Origin: an uncultured Lachnospiraceae bacterium
GTDB taxonomy: Bacteria > Bacillota > Clostridia > Lachnospirales > Lachnospiraceae
Length of the DNA stretch: 64,000 bases
Assembly: GCA_910578555.1 (NCBI GenBank)
Contig: CAJTPS010000008.1
Location: 32,438 to 96,437, forward strand
Direction of reading: 5' to 3'
Part shown: positions 1 through 8,820 of the stretch, piece after piece
Layout: each line of letters opens with the position of its first letter
Numbering within the stretch: position 1 is the stretch's first letter
Position numbers and translations under genes: made by a program
The notes under the pieces: model-generated
What the model saw: only the letters and a program-made list of their open reading frames with translations
Told to the model about the DNA's origin: nothing
Databases searched by the model: none

Positions 1-108
1 TCCCGGCATAGAGTCCTCACTGCGCCTCTGTGCTGCTCCCGGCATAGAGTCCTCACTGCGCCTCTGTGCTGCTCCCGGCATAGAGTCCTCATTGCGGATC
101 TGCGGATC
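1..108. repeat. 36-bp tandem repeat, in frame
   Basis: Two units (1-36, 37-72) are identical. A third (73-108) starts identically (TCCCGGCATAGAGTCCTCA) and then diverges. The unit length is a multiple of three and sits in frame inside the minus-strand gene, so it encodes a 12-residue peptide repeat. The array continues past the edge. Confidence 0.9.
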
Positions 109-510
109 ATCCGTCATGATGGTTTCGCGATATGTTTCCGCCTGCTCCTGTATATCAGACTCGCGCTGTGTCTCCATGCTCTGCCGTGATTCTACCGCCG
201 ATTTACTCCTGCCTTCCAGCAGATAGCCGCCGGGCAGCATGACCTGCAGCATCGCATGATTTGCCCTGCCAGCAAGCTCATCCTCCCACATTCCCACGCC
301 GTCTTGTATAGTGATGCCGTTTATCTCCTTCCAATCATTCCCATTATAGAAGCGAATTGGAAATCTGCCGTTAATATTATGGGGAATGTTCTGCGTCTTC
401 AGATACAATCTGCTGTTCTGCTCGCGGCTCTCCACCTTGACAAAACCGGCGCTTCCTATTCTGGTTCCGTTCTTATACAGCCCCATATATATGATTTCCT
501 TCTGATACAT
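1..510 (-). CDS. Hypothetical protein with C-terminal 12-residue repeats, cut by the left edge
   Basis: An open frame of 170 codons runs from ATG at 510 off the left edge. The start is preceded by a purine-rich ribosome site (AGGAAGAGGG). The protein opens MYQKEIIYMGLYKNG and its first ~110 residues look like a compact globular domain. The tail carries a tandem 12-residue repeat (SEDSMPGAAQRR) encoded by 36-bp DNA repeats at 1-108. No signal peptide or membrane segment is visible. The polar, charged repeats suggest a flexible tail. I do not recognise the family. The repeat number is unknown because the gene leaves the window. Confidence 0.7.
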   Translation of the reverse strand, partial: MYQKEIIYMGLYKNGTRIGSAGFVKVESREQNSRLYLKTQNIPHNINGRFPIRFYNGNDWKEINGITIQDGVGMWEDELAGRANHAMLQVMLPGGYLLEGRSKSAVESRQSMETQRESDIQEQAETYRETIMTDDPQIRNEDSMPGAAQRRSEDSMPGAAQRRSEDSMPG

Positions 511-683
511 ACCCTCTTCCTCTCTCCCATAGTCTCTCGTTGTACTGATATGTCGGTTTCTGCGGTAAATGTGCTTTCTCCATCCCGCATTCCGGTACAC
601 TGTCGGGCGAAGCTTATTGCTTCACACAGAGCATACTGAACGGGCAACATATCTGTACATTATGTATATATGCACATGCCGGA

Positions 684-724
684 TAAAAAATGCCGGATAA
701 ACATCCCATGGATGCCATCCGGCA
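684..724 (-). terminator. Rho-independent terminator of the PucR-type regulator
   Basis: The arms TGCCGGAT and ATCCGGCA pair across 691-724, and on the minus strand a run of six T follows. It lies about 30 bp past the stop of the upstream minus-strand gene. Confidence 0.75.
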
Positions 725-750
725 CAAAAAAGGCCTTTTCCGCCTCTCTG

Positions 751-1851
751 TCAATATTCTAAAGAATCCAGATACTTCATATAATTAACGACCATCAGCG
801 CAATCTTAAAGGTCAGCGCATCCTCGAAGGTTCTGATGTCCAGCCCTGTGCTCGCCTCCAGCTTCTCAATCCGGTATACAAGCGTATTACGGTGCACAAA
901 AAGCTGTCTGGAAGTTTCAGACACGTTCAGATTGTTCTCGAAGAACTTGTTAATGGTTGTCAATGTCTCATCATCCAGTTCACTTGGTACGTTCGAGCCG
1001 AAAATCTCATCAATAAAGATACGACAGAGATTAATTGGCAGTTGATAAATCAGGCGGCCGATTCCAAGTGTATTGTATGCTGTCACTTTCTTCTCCGCAT
1101 AGAAGATCTTGCCTACGTCAAGCGCCATCTTCGCCTCTTTGTATGATTTAGAGACCTCTTTAAGTTCATTCACAATCGTGCCGTATGCCACGCGCGCATT
1201 CGTCATCGCCTCCATACTCATCATATCCACAATGGTATTGGCGATCTGGTCAAGCCTTCCGTATTCCTCCTCCGGCTCTAACTCTTTAATCAATATTACA
1301 TTGCTCTCATCCACTGCCGTAATGTAATCACCGATCTGCGCGGAAAACATCCCGTTTAGCAGTTCCGTCGCCGCATAATCCTTCTCCCTGTCTTTTTCTT
1401 TATCCGTCTCGATCAGAAATACGGCCCGTCGAACGGAAGCCTCTATATGCAGCTTCTTGGCTCTGTTGTAAATATCAACAAGAAGCATATTATCCAATAA
1501 CAGATTTTGAAAGAAATTATTGCGGTCATATCTTTCTTTATACGCAATAATCAGATGCTGCAGCTGGCTGACTGCAATTTTGCCCAACATATAAGCATCC
1601 TCACCGCTGCCTCTGGCGTCAAGAATATACAGCAGTTCATCCTCATCCAGTACTTTCATCAAATGATGTGCACCTATTACCTGACTGTCTGCAGGAGAAT
1701 CCGCAAATCCGCTGACCAGTACAGGCGTAATTTCCTCGGACTCAAAAGTGGCGGCAACCACCTTACCTTCCAGATCCCAAACGCTCAGATCAATCTTGGA
1801 AATAGTTTTCAGTTCTTCTATACTACTTCTAATCACTTGACTTGAAATCAT
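751..1851 (-). CDS. PucR/CdaR-type transcriptional regulator
   Basis: A 366-residue cytoplasmic regulator. The C-terminal ~60 residues form the PucR-type helix-turn-helix (LNVSETSRQLFVHRNTLVYR), and the middle third resembles the GGDEF-like domain of CdaR-type activators. The N-terminal ~130 residues would be the ligand-sensing part. The start has a good ribosome site (AGAGAGG, 7 bp upstream). It lies downstream of the sugar-ABC ATPase gene on the same strand, separated by a hairpin. That pairing suggests a role in carbohydrate uptake control, but the ligand cannot be read from sequence. Confidence 0.85.
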   Translation of the reverse strand: MISSQVIRSSIEELKTISKIDLSVWDLEGKVVAATFESEEITPVLVSGFADSPADSQVIGAHHLMKVLDEDELLYILDARGSGEDAYMLGKIAVSQLQHLIIAYKERYDRNNFFQNLLLDNMLLVDIYNRAKKLHIEASVRRAVFLIETDKEKDREKDYAATELLNGMFSAQIGDYITAVDESNVILIKELEPEEEYGRLDQIANTIVDMMSMEAMTNARVAYGTIVNELKEVSKSYKEAKMALDVGKIFYAEKKVTAYNTLGIGRLIYQLPINLCRIFIDEIFGSNVPSELDDETLTTINKFFENNLNVSETSRQLFVHRNTLVYRIEKLEASTGLDIRTFEDALTFKIALMVVNYMKYLDSLEY

Positions 1852-1913
1852 ATAGTAACCTCTCTTCTTCGTTTTCTGTTTCCTGCGCGGTTAAAAATGC
1901 TTAGTAGACAGAT

Positions 1914-1939
1914 AAGGGGGATGCCTGGGCATCCCCCTT
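1914..1939 (-). terminator. Hairpin between the ABC ATPase and regulator genes
   Basis: AAGGGGG and CCCCCTT form a GC-rich stem with a further ATGCC/GGCAT pairing inside. The T tract after it on the minus strand is weak (TTATCTGTC), so it may terminate only partly and let some transcripts reach the regulator. Confidence 0.6.
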
Positions 1940-1952
1940 GAAATCATTCTAA

Positions 1953-3062
1953 TTAGTTGGTGATTGTCTGCTCTGTCTCTTTGTCAAATACGTGAATCTT
2001 CTCAACGTCGAAAGCAAACTTAACAGTATCACCGGGTCTTGCTGTTGTGCGGGAATCTACTCTGGCTGTAATCGGGAACTCAGCAAGATCAAAGTATAAG
2101 TACACTTCTGCACCAAGTAGTTCATAAACCTTGATGGTGGACTCAAATACACATTTCGCATTTGCAATGAACATCTCGGAATCATATACATCCTCGGGAC
2201 GGATACCGAATGTTACAGTCTTTCCTGCATAGCCGCCATCAATCAGCTTCTTGGACTTAGCAGCCGGCAGCGGAATCGTCTGTCCTGCTACTTTCAGGTT
2301 TGCAATGTCACCGGTCACCTCAACAACAGCGTCGAGGAAGTTCATCTGCGGAGATCCCATGAATCCTGCAACGAACAGGTTCTGAGGCTTCTGATATAAG
2401 TTCTGAGGTGTATCAACCTGCTGAACCACACCATCTTTCATAACTACGATTCTTGTACCAAGTGTCATAGCCTCTGTCTGGTCATGTGTAACGTAGATGA
2501 TCGTGGTGCCTAATCTCTGGTGTAATTTGGAAATCTCAACACGCATCTGCACACGAAGTTTTGCATCCAGGTTGGACAGCGGCTCATCCATCAGGAATAC
2601 CTTAGGATTACGAACGATTGCACGACCCATAGCCACACGCTGTCTCTGACCACCGGACAGAGCCTTCGGCTTACGATCAAGAAGAGCTGTCAGATCAAGG
2701 ATCTTCGCTGCCTCTTTAACCATCTTATCGATCTCGTCCTTCGGAACTTTTCTTAACTTAAGACCGAATGCCATATTGTCATATACGGACATATGAGGAT
2801 ACAGAGCGTAGTTCTGGAATACCATTGCGATATCTCTATCTTTAGGTTCTACATCGTTTACTACTCTGTCACCGATCTTCAGCTCACCTGAAGAAATATC
2901 TTCCAGACCTGCGATCATACGAAGTGTTGTAGATTTACCACAACCTGAAGGACCTACGAAAATAATGAATTCCTGATCTGCGATTTCAAGATTGAAATCT
3001 TTTACTGCCTCAAAGCCGTTAGGATAAACTTTGCAGACATTTTTTAAAGATAAACTTGCCAT
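1953..3062 (-). CDS. ugpC: Shared sugar ABC transporter ATPase (UgpC/MsmX family)
   Basis: A 369-residue ATPase energising carbohydrate importers. It has Walker A (GPSGCGKST, about residue 37), the signature LSGGQRQRVAMGRA, Walker B (VFLMDEP), the H-loop (YVTHDQTEAMTL), and a C-terminal MalK-type TOBE region. Length matches MsmX/UgpC proteins. No permease or binding protein is adjacent, which fits the known role of MsmX as one ATPase serving several distant permease systems. AGGAGG lies 6 bp before the ATG. The pentose importer at 31-36 kb has its own double ATPase and would not need it. Confidence 0.93.
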   Translation of the reverse strand: MASLSLKNVCKVYPNGFEAVKDFNLEIADQEFIIFVGPSGCGKSTTLRMIAGLEDISSGELKIGDRVVNDVEPKDRDIAMVFQNYALYPHMSVYDNMAFGLKLRKVPKDEIDKMVKEAAKILDLTALLDRKPKALSGGQRQRVAMGRAIVRNPKVFLMDEPLSNLDAKLRVQMRVEISKLHQRLGTTIIYVTHDQTEAMTLGTRIVVMKDGVVQQVDTPQNLYQKPQNLFVAGFMGSPQMNFLDAVVEVTGDIANLKVAGQTIPLPAAKSKKLIDGGYAGKTVTFGIRPEDVYDSEMFIANAKCVFESTIKVYELLGAEVYLYFDLAEFPITARVDSRTTARPGDTVKFAFDVEKIHVFDKETEQTITN

Positions 3063-3131
3063 GATTGCCTCCTAATTTTGTTTTTTTATATCAATGAACA
3101 CTCATTGAATATTGATTCTGAACTTAGTATA
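3063..3131 (-). promoter_or_regulatory. Leader and probable promoter of ugpC
   Basis: On the minus strand a -10-like TATACT lies at 3126-3131, with no good -35. A short dyad CAATGAACACTCATTG (3092-3107) sits in the leader and could be an operator. The rest of the gap to 3336 is AT-rich with no gene seen. Confidence 0.4.
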
Positions 3132-3336
3132 ACGAACTTTTATCATGTTTGCTATGCCATTATTTCACAAATATTTTACGTTCCATTGTAGAAATTGCTT
3201 ACTTTAGGCGTCATTTTTCGCTTTACTAGACAAGTTGACTAAGAAATTAAACTTTTACTATGCATATTTAACAAAACACGTAAAACCGCATACAGGGCAT
3301 CCCTCTTCTCACATGCCGCATGCCGTAATAATAAAG

Positions 3337-3573
3337 TTAAATCAAAGGATCGCGAACCGGAACCGTCTTGCATGACAATACTTTATAGCCGCTCTCCGTC
3401 ACTGCATCGATCAGCATCTGATCTGAAACCGTCTCTTCGGCTGTCAGAACCGCCTGATTTTCCTCCAGACTGACAGATACCTGCGTCACGCCTTCTATCC
3501 CTTCCAGCGCCTTCTGTACATGTGCCTGACAGTGTGCACACATCATTCCTTCAATATCCAGTGTTTTTATCAT
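3337..3573 (-). CDS. copZ: Probable CopZ copper chaperone from an internal start inside copA
   Basis: Inside copA and in frame, an ATG at 3573 is preceded at 7-8 bp by a full AGGAGG. Initiation there gives a 78-residue protein that is a complete HMA fold (GMMCAHC, C12 and C15 of the short form), the size of a free CopZ. The Shine-Dalgarno is encoded by the Lys/Glu linker, so one mRNA could make both a pump with a tethered chaperone domain and free CopZ. E. coli copA also yields a chaperone, but from its N-terminal end by frameshifting. This start is inferred from sequence only. Confidence 0.55.
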   Translation of the reverse strand: MIKTLDIEGMMCAHCQAHVQKALEGIEGVTQVSVSLEENQAVLTAEETVSDQMLIDAVTESGYKVLSCKTVPVRDPLI

Positions 3574-6024
3574 TTTATTTTCCTCCTTTTCTTTCCTTTC
3601 AGTCGTTTGGTCTTTCTCCCTGTTCTTCATGTTCCCACCGTTTTTCCCATCTCTTCCGCACGCCGCAGCTTCCCCGTCTTTCCGCCGTTCTTCTACTCCT
3701 GTAACATTGCTGATAAAATCCGGCAGCGGAATTTCGGTTTTCCTTCTGTCCTTCCGGTCCGATTGTACAGCATAAAGATTTAACCGTAAAGCATTCGTCA
3801 CCACACAGAAACTTGACAGACTCATTGCCGCAGCAGCAAACATCGGATTCAGACTCAGTCCCGCCACCGGTACAAGAATACCTGCCGCCAGCGGTATTCC
3901 GACGCAATTATAGAAGAACGCCCAGAACAGATTCTCATGAATATTCTTAAGTACCTGTCTGGAAAGCCGGATCGCAGCAGAAACATCAGTCAGTTTCGAT
4001 TTCATCAGCACAATATCCGCAGCATCCAGCGCCACATCCGCACCGGCGCCTATAGCAATTCCAACATCTGCCCTGGTGAGCGCCGGCGCATCATTAATAC
4101 CGTCCCCGACCATAGCCACGCGTCCGTACTCCGACAGTTTCCTGACTACAGCCTCCTTATCATTCGGTAAAACATCCGAGACAATTGCCGTGAGTCCTAC
4201 CTGTCGTCCGATCGCCTGCGCTGTCCGCCTGTTATCGCCGGTCAGCATGATTACCTGTATTCCCATGTTCCGCAATTCACGGACCGCCTGTCTGCTGTCC
4301 TGCTTGACGACATCGGCGACGGCAATCATGCCAAGCAGCCTTCCGTCTGCCGTAAAATAAAGCGGCGTCTTCCCTTCTTCCGCCATGCGCTCTCCTGCGA
4401 TGCGCATAGACTCCGTAAGCAGCTTCCGCTCGGAAATGAGTGCTGCCTTCCCGCCGATTGCTTCTTTCCCTGCAAGCCTGCCTTCCACGCCCCATCCCGG
4501 CAGTGCACGGAAACTCTCAACCGGCATAATGGAAATCCTTTGTTCTCCGGCGTATTCACAAATTGCTTTCGCGAGCGGATGCTCGCTCTTGGCTTCTAAC
4601 GCCGCGGCGGTCTGCAGGAGTTCCTGCTCAGATACGCCCTCTGCCGGATGCACATCCGTGACCTTCGGTTTCCCCTCTGTAACCGTGCCTGTCTTATCCA
4701 GCACAACGAAATCCGTTCTGCCTGCGTGTTCCAGTGCCGTTGCATTTTTAAATAATATACCATGTCTCGCGCCCATACCGTTACCGACCATGATTGCCAC
4801 CGGAGTAGCAAGCCCCAGAGAGCACGGGCAGCTGATGACCAGCACGCTGATGGCATAGGACAGTGCTTTCCCGAATCCTGCACCCGTTGCCAGCCAGACC
4901 ATACCCGTTATGACAGCCAGCGCGATCACCACTGGTACAAATATCCCCGAAACTCTGTCTGCAATCTGGGCAATGGGCGCTTTGGTTGCCACTGCATTTT
5001 CAACCATATCTATGATCTGCTGCAACGTGGTATCTTTACCTACCCGCAGTGCCCTGCAGGTCAACGCACCGTTTTGATTGATCGTCGCAGCGCTCACCCG
5101 CGCACCCGCATGTTTATCCACCGGAAGGCTTTCACCTGTCAGCGCTGACTCGTCTACCGCGCTTTCACCTTCCAGTACCTCACCATCCACCGGAAGGCTT
5201 TCGCCCGGCCTGACAATAAATGTCTCACCCTCCATAACCTCCTGGGCCGGAACGGTCACCTCCACGCCGTCCCGTATCACATGCGCTGTCTTAGGCGCCA
5301 GATCCATCAGGCTCTTGATGGCATTCGTTGTTTTGCCCTTACTGTATGCCTCCAGCATCTTCCCGACAGTGATCAATGTCAGGATCATTGCCGCGGACTC
5401 AAAATACATGTCGTGGAGACAATGCAGCGCCATCTCCCGGTCGCCCGCATAAGAACCCATGCGGAACATGACCGCCGTGCTGTATACAAACGCCGCACCA
5501 CTCCCCAGCGCCACCAGTGTATCCATATTAGGAGCTCTGTGCAGCAGTCCCTGAAAGCCGCTGATGAAAAACTTCTGGTTGATCACCATAACCAGGCCGG
5601 TCAGTAACAGTTGGTAGAGCGCAATCGCCCACGGGTCGGCGGCAAATACAGCCGGAGCCGGCCACCCCCACATCAAATGCCCCATGGACACGTACATAAG
5701 CGGCAGCAAAAGGCATAATGAAGCAATCAGGCGCCGCCGTATTCCGGGTGTTTCCCGATCCTCCAGCGCTGTCCTGTCCGCCGCCATACTGCCGGCCTGT
5801 GTATTCGTTCTTCCGGCCGCCAAAGAAGCGCCGTACCCGGCTGATGTTACTGCAGCACAGATGTCTTCTGCCGTCGCCGGTTCATCGTATTTCACCACCA
5901 TACTGTTCATCAGCAGGTTGACACTGACCTCGTTGACACCCGGCACACTTGCTGCCGCCTTCTCCACATGCGCACTGCATGCTGCGCAGGTCATGCCGGA
6001 CACTTGAAATTTATCCGTCTTCAT
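3337..6024 (-). CDS. copA: Copper(I)-exporting P1B-type ATPase with a C-terminal HMA domain
   Basis: An 895-residue Cu+ pump of the inner membrane. An N-terminal HMA domain carries MTCAAC (C13, C16). The core has TGES, the transmembrane CPC metal site (about residues 399-401), DKTGT with phosphorylated D443, the SEHP motif and GDGINDAP. The last helices have FFYN and MSLSS, the Cu+ (P1B-1) signature. A second HMA domain (about 818-895, GMMCAHC) follows a charged Lys/Glu linker, an unusual place. It directly follows csoR, so it should be copper-induced. An internal start before the second HMA domain is annotated separately. Confidence 0.95.
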   Translation of the reverse strand: MKTDKFQVSGMTCAACSAHVEKAAASVPGVNEVSVNLLMNSMVVKYDEPATAEDICAAVTSAGYGASLAAGRTNTQAGSMAADRTALEDRETPGIRRRLIASLCLLLPLMYVSMGHLMWGWPAPAVFAADPWAIALYQLLLTGLVMVINQKFFISGFQGLLHRAPNMDTLVALGSGAAFVYSTAVMFRMGSYAGDREMALHCLHDMYFESAAMILTLITVGKMLEAYSKGKTTNAIKSLMDLAPKTAHVIRDGVEVTVPAQEVMEGETFIVRPGESLPVDGEVLEGESAVDESALTGESLPVDKHAGARVSAATINQNGALTCRALRVGKDTTLQQIIDMVENAVATKAPIAQIADRVSGIFVPVVIALAVITGMVWLATGAGFGKALSYAISVLVISCPCSLGLATPVAIMVGNGMGARHGILFKNATALEHAGRTDFVVLDKTGTVTEGKPKVTDVHPAEGVSEQELLQTAAALEAKSEHPLAKAICEYAGEQRISIMPVESFRALPGWGVEGRLAGKEAIGGKAALISERKLLTESMRIAGERMAEEGKTPLYFTADGRLLGMIAVADVVKQDSRQAVRELRNMGIQVIMLTGDNRRTAQAIGRQVGLTAIVSDVLPNDKEAVVRKLSEYGRVAMVGDGINDAPALTRADVGIAIGAGADVALDAADIVLMKSKLTDVSAAIRLSRQVLKNIHENLFWAFFYNCVGIPLAAGILVPVAGLSLNPMFAAAAMSLSSFCVVTNALRLNLYAVQSDRKDRRKTEIPLPDFISNVTGVEERRKDGEAAACGRDGKNGGNMKNREKDQTTERKEKEENKMIKTLDIEGMMCAHCQAHVQKALEGIEGVTQVSVSLEENQAVLTAEETVSDQMLIDAVTESGYKVLSCKTVPVRDPLI

Positions 6025-6042
6025 GTTTTGTCATTACCTTTC

Positions 6043-6354
6043 CTACTTCAACTTTTTCATCAGCTCCACGGCTTCCGCCATGATCTGCGTATTGCCCTTC
6101 CCGATCTCTTCCACCACACATGTCTGCATATGATCTTCCAGAATGACATATCCCAGACTCTGGAGCGCACTTTCCACTGCTCCGATCTGAATCAGAATAT
6201 CCCCACAGTACCTGTTATCATCAATCATATTCTTGATTCCGTTAAGCTGTCCGATAATACGATTAATACGATTCTGCAGCTGTTTCTGCTCCTTCACATC
6301 GCGCGGCGTGTTCTTGTGCTGACAGCACGCGCATATATTCTCCGTCTTATCCAT
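6043..6354 (-). CDS. csoR: Copper-sensing repressor CsoR
   Basis: A 103-residue all-helical repressor of the CsoR/RcnR family. The Cu+ ligands are present with family spacing: Cys50, His75, Cys79. A Cys-rich N-terminal stretch (CACCQH, residues 8-13) precedes the fold. The start is ATG 6354, with AGGAGGG about 6 bp upstream; a TTG further out lies upstream of that site and is unlikely. It is first in the operon, 18 bp before copA. It would repress the operon until it binds Cu+. Confidence 0.93.
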   Translation of the reverse strand: MDKTENICACCQHKNTPRDVKEQKQLQNRINRIIGQLNGIKNMIDDNRYCGDILIQIGAVESALQSLGYVILEDHMQTCVVEEIGKGNTQIMAEAVELMKKLK

Positions 6355-6408
6355 AGTTTTCCCTCCTCGCAAGTTCCTATTACATTACAGCTTACCCTTT
6401 GTATTAAT

Positions 6409-6438
6409 ATAGTATACCCCTGTATAGTATATTGTCAA
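6409..6438 (-). promoter_or_regulatory. csoR-copA promoter with probable CsoR operator
   Basis: On the minus strand TTGACA (6433-6438) and TATACT (6411-6416) are 16 bp apart. The spacer holds a dyad-like ATACTATACAGGGGTATACT, an AT-flanked G/C tract of the type CsoR binds. Repressor there would block polymerase. Confidence 0.75.
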
Positions 6439-6490
6439 GTAGGTTTTAACAGTACAAATTTCATAAGGATCAGTTTCCTGTATAGCCAAA

Positions 6491-6518
6491 GAAGACGGCA
6501 GATTGTCTGCCGTCTTCT
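6491..6518 (-). terminator. Terminator after the diguanylate cyclase gene
   Basis: GAAGACGGCAGA and TCTGCCGTCTTC form a perfect stem about 22 bp past the stop of the minus-strand gene. The T tract is short (CTTCTTT). Confidence 0.65.
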
Positions 6519-6540
6519 AAAATACCCTGTATTATATCTC

Positions 6541-8043
6541 TTAATTCTGCTCGCTCTTAGGCTCCATCCACTCTTCGCGATAGAAAGCCAGCTGATTCTT
6601 ACCACGCTTTTTGGCCTTGTAAACGCCTTGGTCTGCCGCCTTATACAGCGTCTCAAAGTCAGCACCCTCCTGCGGGAAGACTGCAACACCGATACTTGCT
6701 GTAGCCGCATATTTTACATACTCGCCCGCCTGGAAGTTATGGAAGAAATGTTCAACCTTCTTGGCTTCCTTACGCACAGAATCGGGGTCGTTTACTCCTT
6801 TCAGGAAAATCATAAATTCATCACCGCCGACACGTCCGATAATATCCGTCGCCCGGAAAAGTGCTCCGATCTGCTGTCCCAGTGAGCGCAATACTTCATC
6901 GCCGAACGCATGCCCCATCGTATCATTGATCTTCTTAAAGTTATCAATATCCACCATAAACATCATGGACTGGGAATTCGGATTCTGCGCCATAAATTCT
7001 TTGATCTTACGCTCGGTAGCCAGCTTATTTGTCAAACCGGTGAGCAGATCCGTATCCGCCTTATCCTCTAACTCTTTCTTCTTGTTATTATTGCGGATCT
7101 TACCAATAATATTGATTATCACAACCATACAGATGAATACAAAGATCGCAATCACCAGGTACAGCAGCATATCCTTTGTATTCTTCCACTGCAGTCCGAC
7201 CTGTTTATCCACATAATTCTGGCTGACACCCAGAATCACTTCCCACTGGTTTACACCGAGCGGCACATACGCTAACATACAGCTTTCTCCGCCAACTGTC
7301 ACAGCGGTCGTTCCACGCGACCCGTTGTCCAGACGATTTCTGATTGTACGCGATGCATCGGCATTCTCCGGTTTGATCGTCTCCAGAATATTATCGTTCT
7401 GCACCAGTTTACTGTTTTTGGCGCCTGCTACTCCCAGAATCCTGCCTTCCGCATCCACAACTGTCAGGAAAGAACTGGAATCAAAATCCGACTTCGACAT
7501 CAGATTTGCAAACTTCTCCATAGGATAGAACAACAGCAGATAGCTTGTGTCGCCTTCTCTTGTAATCCGCTCTACTACCACGATCTGCGCATGTGTCAGG
7601 CTATCCGCTTCCTGATCTTCATAATACATGTAGGATATACCGTCACTCTGCAGCACATTCTCAAAGTATACTTCGTCTCCGATCGAGACCTCCACACCTG
7701 TCTGATCGATTCCGTTTCCCTCGTTATCACAGAGAATGATCCTGCTGGATTCCGTACATAAAGCTAAAATCTGCGCCATATTCGCGGCGCGATCCACATC
7801 CCACGCATCCTCCTGTTCTAAAAGAATCTTGACAGGACGGGCAACTTTAGCAAGCGTCTCTATCTCATGCGTAAAATTTTCCCCGTAACTCTGCGCTGAT
7901 TTGATTAAATTTCTCGATACTGCATCCGCTGCTTCCGCGCTGCTCTTTGTCGTAAAGTTAAAAAGCATAACGATAACAACAATCATCAAAAATGCTGACG
8001 GAACAACCCACGAAGCTATTGCTGACCTATTCTGACTTTCCAT
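6541..8043 (-). CDS. Membrane sensor diguanylate cyclase
   Basis: A 500-residue protein: a transmembrane helix at ~10-32, an extracytoplasmic Cache-like sensor region to ~285, a second helix ~290-312 and a C-terminal GGDEF domain. The active site RVGGDEF (about residue 403) is intact and a feedback I-site RATD lies five residues before it, so it should make c-di-GMP and be product-inhibited. Its start lies inside the end of the YesL-like gene (17 bp overlap), which implies translational coupling. An HD-GYP gene upstream on the same strand offers the opposing activity. Confidence 0.9.
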   Translation of the reverse strand: MESQNRSAIASWVVPSAFLMIVVIVMLFNFTTKSSAEAADAVSRNLIKSAQSYGENFTHEIETLAKVARPVKILLEQEDAWDVDRAANMAQILALCTESSRIILCDNEGNGIDQTGVEVSIGDEVYFENVLQSDGISYMYYEDQEADSLTHAQIVVVERITREGDTSYLLLFYPMEKFANLMSKSDFDSSSFLTVVDAEGRILGVAGAKNSKLVQNDNILETIKPENADASRTIRNRLDNGSRGTTAVTVGGESCMLAYVPLGVNQWEVILGVSQNYVDKQVGLQWKNTKDMLLYLVIAIFVFICMVVIINIIGKIRNNNKKKELEDKADTDLLTGLTNKLATERKIKEFMAQNPNSQSMMFMVDIDNFKKINDTMGHAFGDEVLRSLGQQIGALFRATDIIGRVGGDEFMIFLKGVNDPDSVRKEAKKVEHFFHNFQAGEYVKYAATASIGVAVFPQEGADFETLYKAADQGVYKAKKRGKNQLAFYREEWMEPKSEQN

Positions 8044-8716
8044 TACTTTCCTCTTCTCCCCATTCTACATTTACCGTAAAATCCATATCCGAAGCCTGCT
8101 CCGGCTCAGGTTCGAACTTCTTAAAAATATTGCTGTACAACCACGCCGCGCCATAAGCGGGAAGTGAAATACCGAACATGAAAATAAATATATAGGAATA
8201 TGTCGAAAAATACCCTATGATGAAAGGCAAAACATAAAATAACGCCATCAGCAGAGTCTTCGGTAAATTGGCAAATGCCAGAAGCGCCGCATTTTTGATC
8301 GTATTCCTGATCGTGTTGTCGAATCTGGCAAGCAGCGGAAACACATAAACCGATATCATGAACAGAATCGCTCCCACAGCCACCACCGCGATCACCAGCG
8401 GTTTCGGAAACGTAATTCCGGAATAACTGAAAATCAGCGAATCTCCGACATATACCGCTATTACCAAAAGCATCATAAGCCAGATCAGCGTAGCCTGTTT
8501 AAAGTTCCGAGCAAACGACTTAAAAAATCCTTTGATCAAATATCCTTCCTCGCCTCTGACCATCTTTAGTATCACATAATGCATTGCCGTAAACGCAGCT
8601 CCCGCCGTAATGACCGGTATGCAACAGATGATCATCAGTATGTTCAGGATCAGCAGATCTGCCAGCCGATTTAGGAATCGCATGACAGGACTGTCAAGAT
8701 CAAAAAACTTTCCCAT
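8027..8716 (-). CDS. YesL-like (DUF624) membrane protein
   Basis: A 229-residue integral membrane protein with about five hydrophobic helices and the YesL/DUF624 opening (DSPVMRFLNRLADLLILNIL). An acidic tail ends the protein. ATG 8716 is chosen over an upstream ATG because AGGAG lies before it and the family opening begins there. DUF624 genes usually accompany sugar transporters or two-component systems; their function is unknown. Here it overlaps a diguanylate cyclase, so it may stabilise or modulate that sensor. This last point is inference. Confidence 0.8.
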   Translation of the reverse strand: MGKFFDLDSPVMRFLNRLADLLILNILMIICCIPVITAGAAFTAMHYVILKMVRGEEGYLIKGFFKSFARNFKQATLIWLMMLLVIAVYVGDSLIFSYSGITFPKPLVIAVVAVGAILFMISVYVFPLLARFDNTIRNTIKNAALLAFANLPKTLLMALFYVLPFIIGYFSTYSYIFIFMFGISLPAYGAAWLYSNIFKKFEPEPEQASDMDFTVNVEWGEEESNGKSE

Positions 8717-8757
8717 TACAGTCTCACTCCTATATACATGTTCTATTATATTACAAA

Positions 8758-8786
8758 AGCATACAAAAAAGCTACATAATTTGCAA
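8758..8786 (-). promoter_or_regulatory. Probable promoter of the YesL-diguanylate cyclase pair
   Basis: On the minus strand TTGCAA (8781-8786) and TATGCT (8758-8763) are 17 bp apart, in the 104-bp gap after the HD-GYP gene. The downstream pair could be transcribed on its own. Confidence 0.4.
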
Positions 8787-8820
8787 AAAATATTCACAAA
8801 TTTTCATCAAGCGCATAAAA

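Noticed and set aside
1..108. Regular 36-bp repeats resembling CRISPR direct repeats in length
   Set aside because: Units abut without spacers, are in frame and encode a peptide repeat.
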